From an uncultured Lysobacter sp. (GTDB taxonomy: Bacteria; Pseudomonadota; Gammaproteobacteria; Xanthomonadales; Xanthomonadaceae), in assembly GCA_946480055.1 (NCBI GenBank), contig CAMLID010000010.1:1-64000 (forward strand): a DNA stretch of 64,000 nt. Reading direction: 5' to 3'. Shown one piece after another: positions 1 through 8,461 of this stretch. The notes under the pieces are model-generated. The model was not told the DNA's origin. It was given only the letters and a program-made list of their open reading frames with translations, and did not search any database. Position 1 is the first letter of the stretch. Each line of letters begins with the position of its first letter. The translations under genes were made by a program, and so were the position numbers.

Positions 1-346
1 ACTTGTCGGTGCCCACGTCCTGGCCGTTGACCACGTACAGGTTGACGATGCGCACATCGCCGACGGTGGCGGCGATCACGCGCTTCTGCTCGTCCTCGAA
101 ACCGGGCACGCCGATCTGCACGTCGCGCGCGCTTTCGCGCGACAGGATCGCCACGCCGTTGTAGGTCTTCTGGCCGGCGAACACGCTGCGGTAGCCCAGC
201 GCGGCCAGGGCGTCGTCGGGGAAGCGGTGGTCTTCGAGCTTGGTTTCCTGCAGCGCGACCACGTCCGGCGCGCGCAGGCCCAGCCAGGTTTCCAGGTGCG
301 GCATGCGCACGTTGAGCGAGTTGACGTTCCAGCTGACGATTTTCAT
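1..346 (-). CDS. xth: exodeoxyribonuclease III, C-terminal part outside window
   Basis: Exonuclease III is an EEP-fold enzyme that incises abasic sites in base-excision repair and has 3'-5' exonuclease activity. The first 115 codons are visible and start MKIVSWNVNSLNVRMPHL, the classic N-terminus with the metal-binding Asn of the SWNVNS motif. The LQETKLED segment near residue 35 carries the metal-binding Glu, and YNGVAILS follows. The gene runs off the left edge, so its length and the C-terminal catalytic Asp-His pair cannot be checked. The ATG is chosen because a TACACT box lies 7 bases upstream, suggesting a leaderless mRNA. Family certain; specific paralogue (xthA versus another ExoIII) not decidable. 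Confidence 0.9.
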   Translation of the reverse strand, partial: MKIVSWNVNSLNVRMPHLETWLGLRAPDVVALQETKLEDHRFPDDALAALGYRSVFAGQKTYNGVAILSRESARDVQIGVPGFEDEQKRVIAATVGDVRIVNLYVVNGQDVGTDK

Positions 347-353
347 GGCCGCG

Positions 354-359
354 AGTGTA
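354..359 (-). promoter_or_regulatory. -10 box of xth, leaderless type
   Basis: TACACT on the minus strand, 7 bases from the xth ATG. Initiation 6-7 bases downstream would place the RNA 5' end at or next to the start codon. No Shine-Dalgarno sequence lies between. No clear -35 box. Confidence 0.5.
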
Positions 360-410
360 ACCACGGCCGCCGCGTTTTGGCCTGTGCCGGGCTTGCGCGC
401 CGGCGTGGCC

Positions 411-1832
411 TCACTTGGCCAGGAAGCGGATCAGCTTGTCGATCTTTCCCCGGTACGGCGGTTTCAGCCAGTCGCTGGCGGCCATGCGGCGCTGGCGGAA
501 CACCGGCAGCAGTTTGCTGAAGGTGTCGAAGCCGTTGCGGCCGTGGATCGCGCCGATGCCGCTGGGGCCGACGCCGCCGAACGGCAGGTCGTGGGCGCCG
601 AAGTGCAGCAAGGTGTCGTTGACGGTGATGCCGCCGGCCAGGGTCTGGCTGAGGATGCGCTCGACCTGGGCGCGGTCGTAGCCGAACGGGTACAGCGCCA
701 GCGGCCGGTCGAGGGCGTTGATGCGCGCGATCGCCTCGTCGAGGTTGCGGTAGGACAGCACCGGCAGGATCGGGCCGAAGATCTCGTGCTGCATCACCTG
801 GGCGTCGGCGCCGGGTTCGATCACCAGGGTCGGCGGGAAGATCCGTTCGCGCGCGGCGGTGTCGGGGTCGAGCGCGAACGGCTCGATCACCTGCAGGCCG
901 CGCGAGTGCGCGTCGTCGACGTAGCCGCGCAGGCGCGCGTACTGGCTGTCGTTGATGATGCGGGTGTAATCCTGCGGCGCGACGAGCTGGCCGTAGCGCG
1001 CGCGCAGTTCGGCCTGCAGCGCCGCGACCAGGGCGTCGCGGCGGGCGGCGTCGACCAGCACGTAGTCCACGCCGATGCAGGTCTGTCCGGCGTTGAACCA
1101 CTTGCCGCTGGCGATGCGCGCGGCCGCCAGTTCGATCGGGAAGTCGTCGCAGACCACGGCCGGTGCCTTGCCGCCCAGCTCCAGGGTGACCGGGGTCAGG
1201 TTGGGCGCGGCCGCGGCCATGACCTTGCGTCCGACCGCGGTCGAGCCGGTGAACAGCAGGTGGTCGAACGGCAGCGCCGAGAACGCCGCGCCGACGTCCG
1301 CGCCGCCCATCGCCACTGCGACCCGATCGGCCGGGAACACCTCGGCCAGCAGTTCGCGCAGGAAGGCGCTGGTGCGCGGGGTGTGCTCGGAGGGCTTGAG
1401 GTAGACGTGGTTGCCGGCCGCGATCGCCGACACCAGCGGCACCAGGGCCAGGTTCACCGGGTAGTTCCACGGCGACAGGATGCCGACCACGCCGACCGGC
1501 TCGGGCCGGATCTCGGCGCGCGCGGGCCAGAAGCGCCAGCCCACCGCGGCGCGGCGCGGCCGCATCCAGCGGCGCAGATGGCCCAGCGCGTGGTCGATCT
1601 CGGCCAGGGTGATCATGGCCTCGGACAGCAGGTTCTCGTGGCTGGAGCGGTGGCCGAAGTCGGCCTGGATCGCCGCGTCCATCGCCGGCACCTGAGCCCG
1701 GAATGCGTCGCGCAGGCGCAGCAGGTCGGCGCGGCGCTGGGCGTAGTCGGGCTTGCGCGCGCGCCAGGCCGCGCGCAGGCGCTCGCGGGTGGCGTCGAGT
1801 TCGCTGGGGGTGGTGTCGGCGGTGATATCCAT
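411..1832 (-). CDS. coniferyl-type aldehyde dehydrogenase
   Basis: NAD(P)-dependent aldehyde dehydrogenase that oxidises an aldehyde to the acid, 473 residues. Visible family residues: Asn123 in PWNYP, Glu218 in LELGGK, the nucleotide-site FTGSTAVGR around 194-202, and catalytic Cys252 in GQTCIG. The C-terminal region PFGGVGPSGIG is typical of the class 3 / coniferyl aldehyde dehydrogenase subgroup, which works on aromatic or medium-chain aldehydes. The frame stays open about 100 codons further upstream, but ATG 1832 is preferred: it begins at the usual family position and has TACACT 7 bases before it. It stands alone between xth and the carbonic anhydrase gene. True substrate unknown. Confidence 0.87.
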   Translation of the reverse strand: MDITADTTPSELDATRERLRAAWRARKPDYAQRRADLLRLRDAFRAQVPAMDAAIQADFGHRSSHENLLSEAMITLAEIDHALGHLRRWMRPRRAAVGWRFWPARAEIRPEPVGVVGILSPWNYPVNLALVPLVSAIAAGNHVYLKPSEHTPRTSAFLRELLAEVFPADRVAVAMGGADVGAAFSALPFDHLLFTGSTAVGRKVMAAAAPNLTPVTLELGGKAPAVVCDDFPIELAAARIASGKWFNAGQTCIGVDYVLVDAARRDALVAALQAELRARYGQLVAPQDYTRIINDSQYARLRGYVDDAHSRGLQVIEPFALDPDTAARERIFPPTLVIEPGADAQVMQHEIFGPILPVLSYRNLDEAIARINALDRPLALYPFGYDRAQVERILSQTLAGGITVNDTLLHFGAHDLPFGGVGPSGIGAIHGRNGFDTFSKLLPVFRQRRMAASDWLKPPYRGKIDKLIRFLAK

Positions 1833-1839
1833 ACGCCGC

Positions 1840-1845
1840 AGTGTA
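1840..1845 (-). promoter_or_regulatory. -10 box of aldehyde dehydrogenase, leaderless type
   Basis: TACACT on the minus strand, 7 bases before ATG 1832, the same box and spacing as xth. No ribosome-binding site between box and start. Confidence 0.5.
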
Positions 1846-2212
1846 GTCGCGCCGGGCGCACTAGGGAGCGACCGCGACGGGGCGGCAGAGGCCAGCCATG
1901 GGGGGCGATGCGGCCGTCCTGAGGGCGGACCGGCCGGGGCGAGGGCGGAAGCGAGCCGGGCGGTGCCCTCGGCGAGGGCTTCGAACTCCACTGCGACGGT
2001 CGGCTGGCGTGCCGCGTGCGACATCCCTGGCTCGAAGCGCGGTCGCAGCCCTTGGGCCGCTACAGGCTCGATGCGCACCCGCCGGCGGCGCGCCGCTTCC
2101 CGATCTGCCGCTGTGCCGATCATGGCGTCGGGCAAGCACAGCATCGAACGTCAGGCGCCGAGTGCCGCCGTGCCTGCGCCCAGCCGTGCGCGTGAGGCCA
2201 TCCCCCGCGGCT

Positions 2213-2218
2213 TACAAT
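2213..2218 (+). promoter_or_regulatory. -10 box of gamma carbonic anhydrase gene, leaderless type
   Basis: TACAAT 6 bases before ATG 2225. Predicts transcription starting at or beside the start codon. Confidence 0.5.
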
Positions 2219-2224
2219 CGGCGC

Positions 2225-2770
2225 ATGAGCCTGCGTCCTTATCTAGAGCATCACCCCGAACTCGGCGAACGGGTCTACGTCGACCCCGCCGCCACCGTCA
2301 TTGGCCGCGTCGTCCTCGGCGACGACGTATCGATCTGGCCCGGCTGCGTGGTCCGCGGCGACGTCAACAGCATCCACATCGGCGCGCGCACCAACATCCA
2401 GGACGGCACCATCGTCCACGTCACCCACGAGGGCCCGTTCACGCGCCCGGGCGGCCTGCCGACGGTGATCGGCAACGACGTCACCATCGGCCATGGCGCG
2501 ATCGTGCACGCCTGCCGGCTGGAGGAGTTCAGCCTGATCGGCATGGGCGCCAAGATCCTCGACGGCGCCACGGTGCAGCGTTACGGTTTCGTTGGTGCGG
2601 GCGCGGTGATAGCGCCTGGCAAGACGGTCGGCGAGGCCGAGCTGTGGCTCGGCAACCCGGCGCGTTTCGTACGCAAGTTGAGCGAGCGCGAGATCGAACA
2701 GCTGCAGTACAGCGCGCAGCACTACGTACGCTTGAAGGACCGTTACCTGGGCATGCTGAGCGCAGGCTAG
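2225..2770 (+). CDS. gamma-class carbonic anhydrase family protein
   Basis: Left-handed beta-helix protein of the YrdA/PaaY gamma carbonic anhydrase family, 181 residues, the usual length. Hexapeptide turns (IGRVVLGDDVSIWPG, then IGARTNIQDG and IGNDVTIGHG) run through residues 25-120. Candidate zinc ligands are the histidines in VHVTH (65/68), GHG (90) and VHAC (95). Members are trimers with the metal at subunit interfaces, and many are inactive or need oxidising conditions, so enzymatic activity is not assured. The RGDVNSIHIG segment is the family signature. ATG 2225 is supported by the TACAAT box 6 bases upstream. Confidence 0.88.
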   Translation: MSLRPYLEHHPELGERVYVDPAATVIGRVVLGDDVSIWPGCVVRGDVNSIHIGARTNIQDGTIVHVTHEGPFTRPGGLPTVIGNDVTIGHGAIVHACRLEEFSLIGMGAKILDGATVQRYGFVGAGAVIAPGKTVGEAELWLGNPARFVRKLSEREIEQLQYSAQHYVRLKDRYLGMLSAG

Positions 2771-2900
2771 GCAGGGCGGTGGGCCGCGTTTACAGTCGCG
2801 GCAGGGGAGAAACCGGAAAACGCATGGACGAGTTGCACCGAACACAGGCCGCGCGATACCGGATGCGGCCGATGTCGCCCGCGGGCGCCACGCCGCCGTG

Positions 2901-3581
2901 ATGCTGGATACCTACCGCGAAGTGGTGACGCCCGAAGGCGTCGCCCTGCGTCTGCCCGCGGCCGGACCGGTGCCGCGCGCGTTGGCCTGGCTGATCGATT
3001 TCTGCATCCGCCTGACGCTGCTGTTCGTCGGCTCGATGGTGTTCGGCCTGCTCGGCCAGGGCGGCATGGGCTTCTTCCTGGTGTTGATGTTCCTGCTGCT
3101 GTGGTTCTACGCGGTCGCGTTCGAAGCGATGTGGGACGGCCGCACGCCCGGCAAACGCGCGCTGGGCCTGCGCGTGGTCGCCGGCAACGGCGCACCGGTG
3201 GGCTGGATGCAGTCGTTCGTGCGCAACCTGTTGCGGGTGGTCGACATGCTGCCGTTCGGCTACGCCTTCGGCCTGATCGCGAGTTACTCCGACCCCTACG
3301 GCCGGCGCCTGGGCGACATGGTCGCCGGCACCCTGGTCGTGCACGAGGCGCGTCGCCACGAATCCGCGGCCGCGCCGATCGATACCGCGACCGCGCCGGC
3401 GGTGCCGCTGCTGTCCTACGAGCAGGCCGCGATGGTCGCCTTCGCCGAACGCGCGCCGCGCCTGGCCGCGGCACGCCAGATCGAGCTGGCCGACCTGGTC
3501 CAGCCGCTGACCGGTGCGCGCGGGGAAACCGCGGTCGCGCGGGTGTACGGCATCGCCAACTGGCTGCTGGGGCGTCGATGA
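2901..3581 (+). CDS. RDD family membrane protein
   Basis: RDD-domain integral membrane protein, about 226 residues. Near the N-terminus are the RALAWLIDF-type R..D motif and two hydrophobic helices (about 30-50 and 52-72). The GRTPGKRALGLRVV motif (about 80-93) and LRVVDMLPFGYAFGL helix follow; all are RDD signatures. Function is unknown beyond membrane localisation, although some RDD proteins have been linked to ion transport. It opens a six-gene run in which each following start codon overlaps the previous stop (here ATG 3578 with TGA 3579), so translation is probably coupled. GTG 2898 is an alternative start directly before the ATG. Confidence 0.82.
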   Translation: MLDTYREVVTPEGVALRLPAAGPVPRALAWLIDFCIRLTLLFVGSMVFGLLGQGGMGFFLVLMFLLLWFYAVAFEAMWDGRTPGKRALGLRVVAGNGAPVGWMQSFVRNLLRVVDMLPFGYAFGLIASYSDPYGRRLGDMVAGTLVVHEARRHESAAAPIDTATAPAVPLLSYEQAAMVAFAERAPRLAAARQIELADLVQPLTGARGETAVARVYGIANWLLGRR

Positions 3582-4615
3582 TCCAGGGCGCCGCAGTCAA
3601 GCAAGAGCGCTTCGTCGAGCGCCACCAGGCCGAGTGGAACGAGCTGGAGACCTGGCTGGACGCGCGCGGCGGCAGCGCCAAGCGCGCGCGCGCCGAGCGC
3701 CGCAGCTGGCAGGGCGTGCCCGACTACGAGATCCCGGCGCGTTACCGCCGCCTGTGCCAGCAACTCGCCCTGGCGCGCCGGCGCGGCTACAGCGCGGCGG
3801 TCACCGACCGCCTGCAGGACCTGATGCAACGCGGCCACGGCCTGCTGTACCGCGCGCCGCGTCCGCGCTGGCGGCGTGCGCTGGAGTTCCTGTTCGCCGG
3901 CTTCCCGCGCCTGGTGCGTGCCGAACGCGGCTGCATGGCCGCCGCCGCGGCGCTGTTCTGGCTGCCGCTGATCACGATCTTCGTCGCGATCCAGATCCAG
4001 CCCGAACTGGCCAGCGCGCTGTTCGCGCCGCAACAGCTGGCCGAGTTCGAGCACATGTACGACCCGAACAGTCCGCTGCAGACCCTCGGCCGCGGCGCCG
4101 AGACAGACATGGCGATGTTCGGCTACTACATCCTCAACAACGTCAGCATCGGTTTCCGCACTTTCGCCAGCGGTCTGCTGTTCGGCCTGGGTTCGATCGT
4201 GGTGCTGATCAGCAACGGCGTGATCATCGGTGGCGTCGCCGGCCACCTGCAGGCGGTCGGCCACGGCGATCCGTTCTGGCGTTTCGTCGCCGGACACTCG
4301 GCGCCGGAGCTCACCGCGATCTGGATTTCCGGCGGCGCCGGGCTACGCCTGGGTTTGAACCTGGTCGCGCCGGGGCGTCGTCGGCGTATGGACGCTTTGA
4401 TCGAGGGCGGAAAACGCGGTGCGATGATCTGCGTCGGCGTGCTCGCGATGCTGGTGTTCGCCGCATTCGTCGAAGCGTTCTGGTCGTCGATCGCGAGCAT
4501 CCCGGCTGCGGTCAAGTACAGCGTCGGCGCGGTGCTGTGGCTGCTGGTCGGCGCCTGGCTGTGGTTCGGCGGGCGCAATCAGAACGTCGCGCTCGAAGAT
4601 CGGATCGAGTCATGA
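3578..4615 (+). CDS. stage II sporulation protein M-like membrane protein (SpoIIM family)
   Basis: 345-residue integral membrane protein of the SpoIIM / DUF95 family. A cytoplasmic charged N-terminal half (KQERFVERHQAEW, 1-115) is followed by about five hydrophobic helices between 118 and 335, including the NNVSIGFRTFASGLLFG segment typical of the family. In Bacillus SpoIIM helps membrane migration during engulfment, but this organism type does not sporulate. Here it sits in the RDD-SpoIIM-DUF4129-DUF4350-MoxR-DUF58 operon, which suggests an envelope role; that role is inference. ATG overlaps the upstream TGA. Confidence 0.8.
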   Translation: MIQGAAVKQERFVERHQAEWNELETWLDARGGSAKRARAERRSWQGVPDYEIPARYRRLCQQLALARRRGYSAAVTDRLQDLMQRGHGLLYRAPRPRWRRALEFLFAGFPRLVRAERGCMAAAAALFWLPLITIFVAIQIQPELASALFAPQQLAEFEHMYDPNSPLQTLGRGAETDMAMFGYYILNNVSIGFRTFASGLLFGLGSIVVLISNGVIIGGVAGHLQAVGHGDPFWRFVAGHSAPELTAIWISGGAGLRLGLNLVAPGRRRRMDALIEGGKRGAMICVGVLAMLVFAAFVEAFWSSIASIPAAVKYSVGAVLWLLVGAWLWFGGRNQNVALEDRIES

Positions 4616-6327
4616 GGATCGAATCGCTCACCGTCGCGCTGCGTCCGCGCACGGCCTGGGAAGCGGTCGAGCTGGGCACCGCCCTGGTGCGCCGCCATGC
4701 CGCCGCGATCTGGGCGCCGTACCTGCTGCTGACCCTGCCGCTGTTCGTCGCGGTCAACGCCGCGGCCTGGGCGCTGGACAAGCTGTGGCTGGCCGCGTTG
4801 TTGATGTGGTGGCTCAAGCCGCTGTTCGACCGGGTGCCGCTGTACGTGCTGTCGCGCGCGGTGTTCGGCGACGTGCCCAGCACGCGCCAGACCCTGCGCG
4901 CGCAGCTGCGCTGGGGCGCACGCTGGTGGCTGCCCTATCTGACCTGGCGCCGGCTCAGCCCCGCGCGTTCGCTGTACCTGCCGGTGGACCTGCTCGAAGG
5001 CGGGCGCGGCACCGAAGCGCGCCAGCGCCGCAGCGCGTTGGGCGCGCCGGTGTACGGCGTGGCCGCGCTGCTGACCCTGGTCTGCGTGAATTTCGAGTTC
5101 GCGCTGAACCTGGGCATCGCGGCCGGCGCGGCGATCTTCATTCCGTCCGAATACCTGGTCGACACCGCTCAGGGCGCCTGGCAGGCGCTGCTGGCGGAGG
5201 CGAGCTGGGTGCAACTGGCCACCAACGTGTTGGCCTGGGTTTCGGTCTGCGTGATCGAGCCGTTCTACGTCGGCGCCGGCTTCGGCCTGTATCTCAACCG
5301 TCGCACCGAGATCGAGGCTTGGGATATCGAGATCGTGTTCCGCCGCCTGCGTGCGCGCCTGAGTGCGGCGAGCGCGCCGCTGCTGCTGGCTTTGTGTCTG
5401 GGCATGAGCCTGCTGCCGGAAGCATCGGCGCAAGAAGTCGCGCCACCTGTTCCGATGTCGGAACCGGCGACCGAGGCGAGCGCGCTGGCGGACGAAGGAC
5501 AGGAAGAAGAACCGGAAGAGGCATTCGTCGAGGACGAGGACGCACCGCCGCGCATCGGCGCGCCGCTGCGTGAACCGGTCGGGCCGGACGATGTCGAAGC
5601 CGAGGGCGACGACGAAGAGGCGCTGCAGAAAGCCGTCGCCGCCCGCGAAGCGAAGGCGCCGCCGACCCTGGACGAAGTCTTCGGCGATGCCCGCGCCGAC
5701 GACGCCAGCCTGCGCAAGGCCGTCGAGCAGGCCTACAAAGACCCGACTGTCGCCCCCAAGCGCAAGGTCACGACCTGGAAGCCGCGCAATCCGGCCAAGC
5801 CCAAGAACGCATCGGGCGAGACCGCCGCACTGGCGGGACTGGGCGCGATCATCGCCGCGATCGGCAAGTACGGCCTGTGGGTGCTGATCGGCGCGCTGGC
5901 GCTGTTGATCGTGCTGACCTCGCCGCGCTGGCTGCGTTGGCTGCGCGACGGCGTGCGCGCGGAGGAGCGCGAACCCGAACAGGTCCGCCAGAACGCCGTG
6001 ACCGAATCCGAACCGCTGCCCGACGACATCCCCACCGCCGTGCGCCGGCTGTGGCAGTCCGGCCGTCAGCGCGATGCTCTGGCGCTGCTGTACCGTGCCA
6101 GCGTCGAGGCCATGGTCGCGCGCGCCCAGGTCGTGCTGGTGCCCGGCGCGACCGAGGCCGAATGCCTGCGCGCCTCGCGCAGGATGCCGCTGAGCGAAGA
6201 CCGCGAAGTCTTCGCCAACGCCGTGCGCACCTGGCAGTACGCCGCCTACGCCCAGCGCCTGCCCGGCGCCGACGAGTTCGACGCCTTGCTGCGCTCGCTC
6301 ACGCAACGCTTCGGGTGGGCCGCATGA
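4612..6327 (+). CDS. DUF4129 multi-domain membrane protein
   Basis: 571 residues in three parts. The N-terminal third (1-265) has several hydrophobic helices. Residues 275-385 form an acidic, low-complexity linker rich in Glu and Asp (for example DEGQEEEPEEAFVEDEDA). After a further helix at about 425-442, the C-terminal 120 residues match the DUF4129 pattern, with AVRRLWQSGRQRDALALLYR and ATEAECLR. DUF4129 is usually found beside MoxR and DUF58 genes, as here. No catalytic motif is visible. The start ATG 4612 overlaps the SpoIIM-like stop (ATGA), supporting co-translation. The linker may extend into the periplasm. Confidence 0.75.
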   Translation: MRIESLTVALRPRTAWEAVELGTALVRRHAAAIWAPYLLLTLPLFVAVNAAAWALDKLWLAALLMWWLKPLFDRVPLYVLSRAVFGDVPSTRQTLRAQLRWGARWWLPYLTWRRLSPARSLYLPVDLLEGGRGTEARQRRSALGAPVYGVAALLTLVCVNFEFALNLGIAAGAAIFIPSEYLVDTAQGAWQALLAEASWVQLATNVLAWVSVCVIEPFYVGAGFGLYLNRRTEIEAWDIEIVFRRLRARLSAASAPLLLALCLGMSLLPEASAQEVAPPVPMSEPATEASALADEGQEEEPEEAFVEDEDAPPRIGAPLREPVGPDDVEAEGDDEEALQKAVAAREAKAPPTLDEVFGDARADDASLRKAVEQAYKDPTVAPKRKVTTWKPRNPAKPKNASGETAALAGLGAIIAAIGKYGLWVLIGALALLIVLTSPRWLRWLRDGVRAEEREPEQVRQNAVTESEPLPDDIPTAVRRLWQSGRQRDALALLYRASVEAMVARAQVVLVPGATEAECLRASRRMPLSEDREVFANAVRTWQYAAYAQRLPGADEFDALLRSLTQRFGWAA

Positions 6328-7472
6328 ACCTGCGCACCGGATTGGCGACCGCGCTGGTGGTCCTGCTGCTGGCGGGACTGGGTTTCTGGTGGTGGCGCAG
6401 CCACGAGCGGGTCGAGGAATGGATCGATCTGCCGCGCAGCGGCGAGGCCTCCAGCAATCCCTTGTACGTGCTCAAGCTGGCGCTGCAGAAGGACGGGGTG
6501 AAGGTACTCTCGCGCCAACGCCTGCAGCCGGATCGCCATCCACTGGGCGCGCGCGACACCGTGCTGCTGCTGCGCGACCCGCGCCAGCTGTCGCCGCAGG
6601 ACGCGCAGGCCCTGCTCGCCTGGGTCGACCGTGGCGGTCACCTGATCGTGCGCACGCCGCCGCCGGGCGAACTCAGCGCGGCGATGCGGATTCCGCTGCT
6701 GACCGAGCTGGGAGTGAAGTTCTTCCCGCAGCGCGACACCGACTGTGTGGCGATGTATATCGAGCGCCAGGACTCGCACGTCGAGTTCTGCCAGGGCCGG
6801 CGCTTCCTGCTGATGGAACGCGCCGCGATCCCGCTGCGCGCCTGGGGCGGGGAGGATACCGGCTACGTGTTCGCGCGCCTGCCGCAGGGCAAGGGCAGCG
6901 TCGACGTGATCGCCGACCTCGACTTCGCGGTCAACGCCGCCGGCGAAGCGCGCGCCGAGGCGATCAAGGACGTGCCGCACATCGCCCTGCTGCGTCAGCT
7001 GCTGGCGCCGAACTACCGTGCCGGCACCGTGCACCTGATCTACGCCGCCGACATGCCGTCGCTGTGGATGACCCTGCTGACCCGCAGCTGGATGGCCTGG
7101 GGACCGCTGCTGCTGGCGCTGCTGCTGTGGCTGTGGCGGCGCGCCGAGCGCTTCGGTCCGATGCTGCCCACGCCGGCCAGCGAACGCCGTTCGCTGCTCG
7201 AACACATCGTCGCCAGCGGCGAACATGCCTATCGCTACGGCTACGGCCATCTGCTGCACGCGGCCGTGCGCAACGCCTTCCTGATCCGCCTGCGCCGCCG
7301 CGACCCGCAGGCCGCCGCGCTCGACGGCGAGCCGCAGGCGGCCTTGCTGGCCGAACGTTTCAAGCTCGCGCCCGCGGACATCCGCGAAGCGCTGGCCACG
7401 CCGGTCGCGCGCGATCACGCCGCGTTCCGATCCCGCATCGCCACATTGATCCGACTGAGAAACTCGCTATGA
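6324..7472 (+). CDS. DUF4350 domain membrane protein
   Basis: 382 residues. An N-terminal signal-anchor (LATALVVLLLAGLGFWWW, about 6-24) precedes a DUF4350-type domain containing DTVLLLRDPRQLSPQDAQAL and WVDRGGHLIVRTP, a Rossmann-like fold related to GATase/ThuA-like domains. A second hydrophobic helix (WGPLLLALLLWLWRRAERFG, near 255-275) leads to a cytoplasmic tail. DUF4350 proteins occur almost always in MoxR operons and are thought to be part of the same membrane assembly. ATG 6324 overlaps the DUF4129 stop. Confidence 0.75.
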   Translation: MNLRTGLATALVVLLLAGLGFWWWRSHERVEEWIDLPRSGEASSNPLYVLKLALQKDGVKVLSRQRLQPDRHPLGARDTVLLLRDPRQLSPQDAQALLAWVDRGGHLIVRTPPPGELSAAMRIPLLTELGVKFFPQRDTDCVAMYIERQDSHVEFCQGRRFLLMERAAIPLRAWGGEDTGYVFARLPQGKGSVDVIADLDFAVNAAGEARAEAIKDVPHIALLRQLLAPNYRAGTVHLIYAADMPSLWMTLLTRSWMAWGPLLLALLLWLWRRAERFGPMLPTPASERRSLLEHIVASGEHAYRYGYGHLLHAAVRNAFLIRLRRRDPQAAALDGEPQAALLAERFKLAPADIREALATPVARDHAAFRSRIATLIRLRNSL

Positions 7473-8461
7473 CCACCGCGAACGCGCACCTGCCCGCTCC
7501 GATCACCGGCCCCGAACTGGCGCAGCGCGCCGCCGCCGTGCGCGACGAGGTCGGCAAGGCCTTCATCGGCCAGGCCGAGGCGCTGGATCAGATCCTGATC
7601 GCCCTGCTCGCCGGCGGCCATGCCTTGATCGAGGGTGTGCCCGGCCTGGGCAAGACCCTGCTGGTGCGGGCCCTGTCCAAGGCCCTGGACTGCGGCTACG
7701 CGCGCGTCCAGTTCACGCCCGACCTGATGCCCAGCGACATCAGCGGCCATGCGGTCTACGACCCCAAGACCGAGAGCTTCAACATCCGCCGCGGCCCGGT
7801 GTTCACCAACCTGTTGCTGGCCGACGAGATCAACCGCGCTCCGGCCAAGACCCAGTCGGCGCTGCTGGAGGCGATGCAGGAACTGCAGGTGACCATCGAA
7901 GGCCACAGCTTCGAACTGGCGCCGCCGTTCCTGACCCTGGCCACCCAGAACCCGGTCGAGCAGGAAGGCACCTATCCGCTGCCGGAAGCGCAGCTGGACC
8001 GGTTCCTGCTCAAGGTGCTGATCGGCTATCCCAGCCGCGCCGACGAAAAGCGCATGGTCACCGCGGTCAGCCAGGGCCGCAGCGCCTCGGACTTCGACCT
8101 GTCGCAAGTGCAGCGCGTGCTCGGCCCGGAGGAGATCGTGGCCATGCAGCACGGCACCGCGCTGATCACCGTCGACGACGCCGTGATCGACTACGCCGTG
8201 CGCATCGCCGCGGCCACCCGCGAATGGGCCGGCATCGCGCTCGGCGCCGGTCCGCGCGGCAGCCTGGCGCTGGTGCGTGCCGCGCGCGCCCAGGCGGTGC
8301 TGTCGGGCCGCGACTTCGTCACCCCCGACGACGTGCGCGAGATCGCCAAGCCGGCGCTGCGCCATCGCATCGCCCTGGCTCCGGAAATGCAGATCGAAGG
8401 CCAGTCGCCCGACGACGTGCTGCACGCGCTGCTGGCCAAGGTCGAAGCGCCGCGCCAATGA
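7469..8461 (+). CDS. MoxR-family AAA+ ATPase
   Basis: 330-residue AAA+ ATPase of the MoxR group, chaperone-like ATPases that assist metal-cofactor insertion or complex maturation. Walker A GVPGLGKT (56-63), Walker B LLLADE (115-120), sensor-1 LATQNP (157-162) and the EAQLDRF segment (173-179) are intact, so it should hydrolyse ATP. The C-terminal lid domain (about 230-330) is present. Its partner is the DUF58 protein encoded directly downstream with an ATGA overlap, a pairing conserved across bacteria. The client of this system is not indicated by the sequence. Confidence 0.92.
   Translation: MTTANAHLPAPITGPELAQRAAAVRDEVGKAFIGQAEALDQILIALLAGGHALIEGVPGLGKTLLVRALSKALDCGYARVQFTPDLMPSDISGHAVYDPKTESFNIRRGPVFTNLLLADEINRAPAKTQSALLEAMQELQVTIEGHSFELAPPFLTLATQNPVEQEGTYPLPEAQLDRFLLKVLIGYPSRADEKRMVTAVSQGRSASDFDLSQVQRVLGPEEIVAMQHGTALITVDDAVIDYAVRIAAATREWAGIALGAGPRGSLALVRAARAQAVLSGRDFVTPDDVREIAKPALRHRIALAPEMQIEGQSPDDVLHALLAKVEAPRQ

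Larger units (their letters stand above)
1833..2224. other. intergenic region with two divergent promoters
   Basis: 392 bases between the divergent dehydrogenase and carbonic anhydrase genes. It holds the two TANNNT boxes listed separately. Open frames crossing it are GC-driven extensions with Arg/Ala/Pro-rich translations and no recognisable family. I see no repeat, RNA gene or terminator. Confidence 0.5.

Noticed and set aside
3578..4615. Evidence for endospore formation from the SpoIIM-like gene
   Set aside because: The family is widespread in non-sporulating bacteria within MoxR operons, and no other sporulation gene is present.
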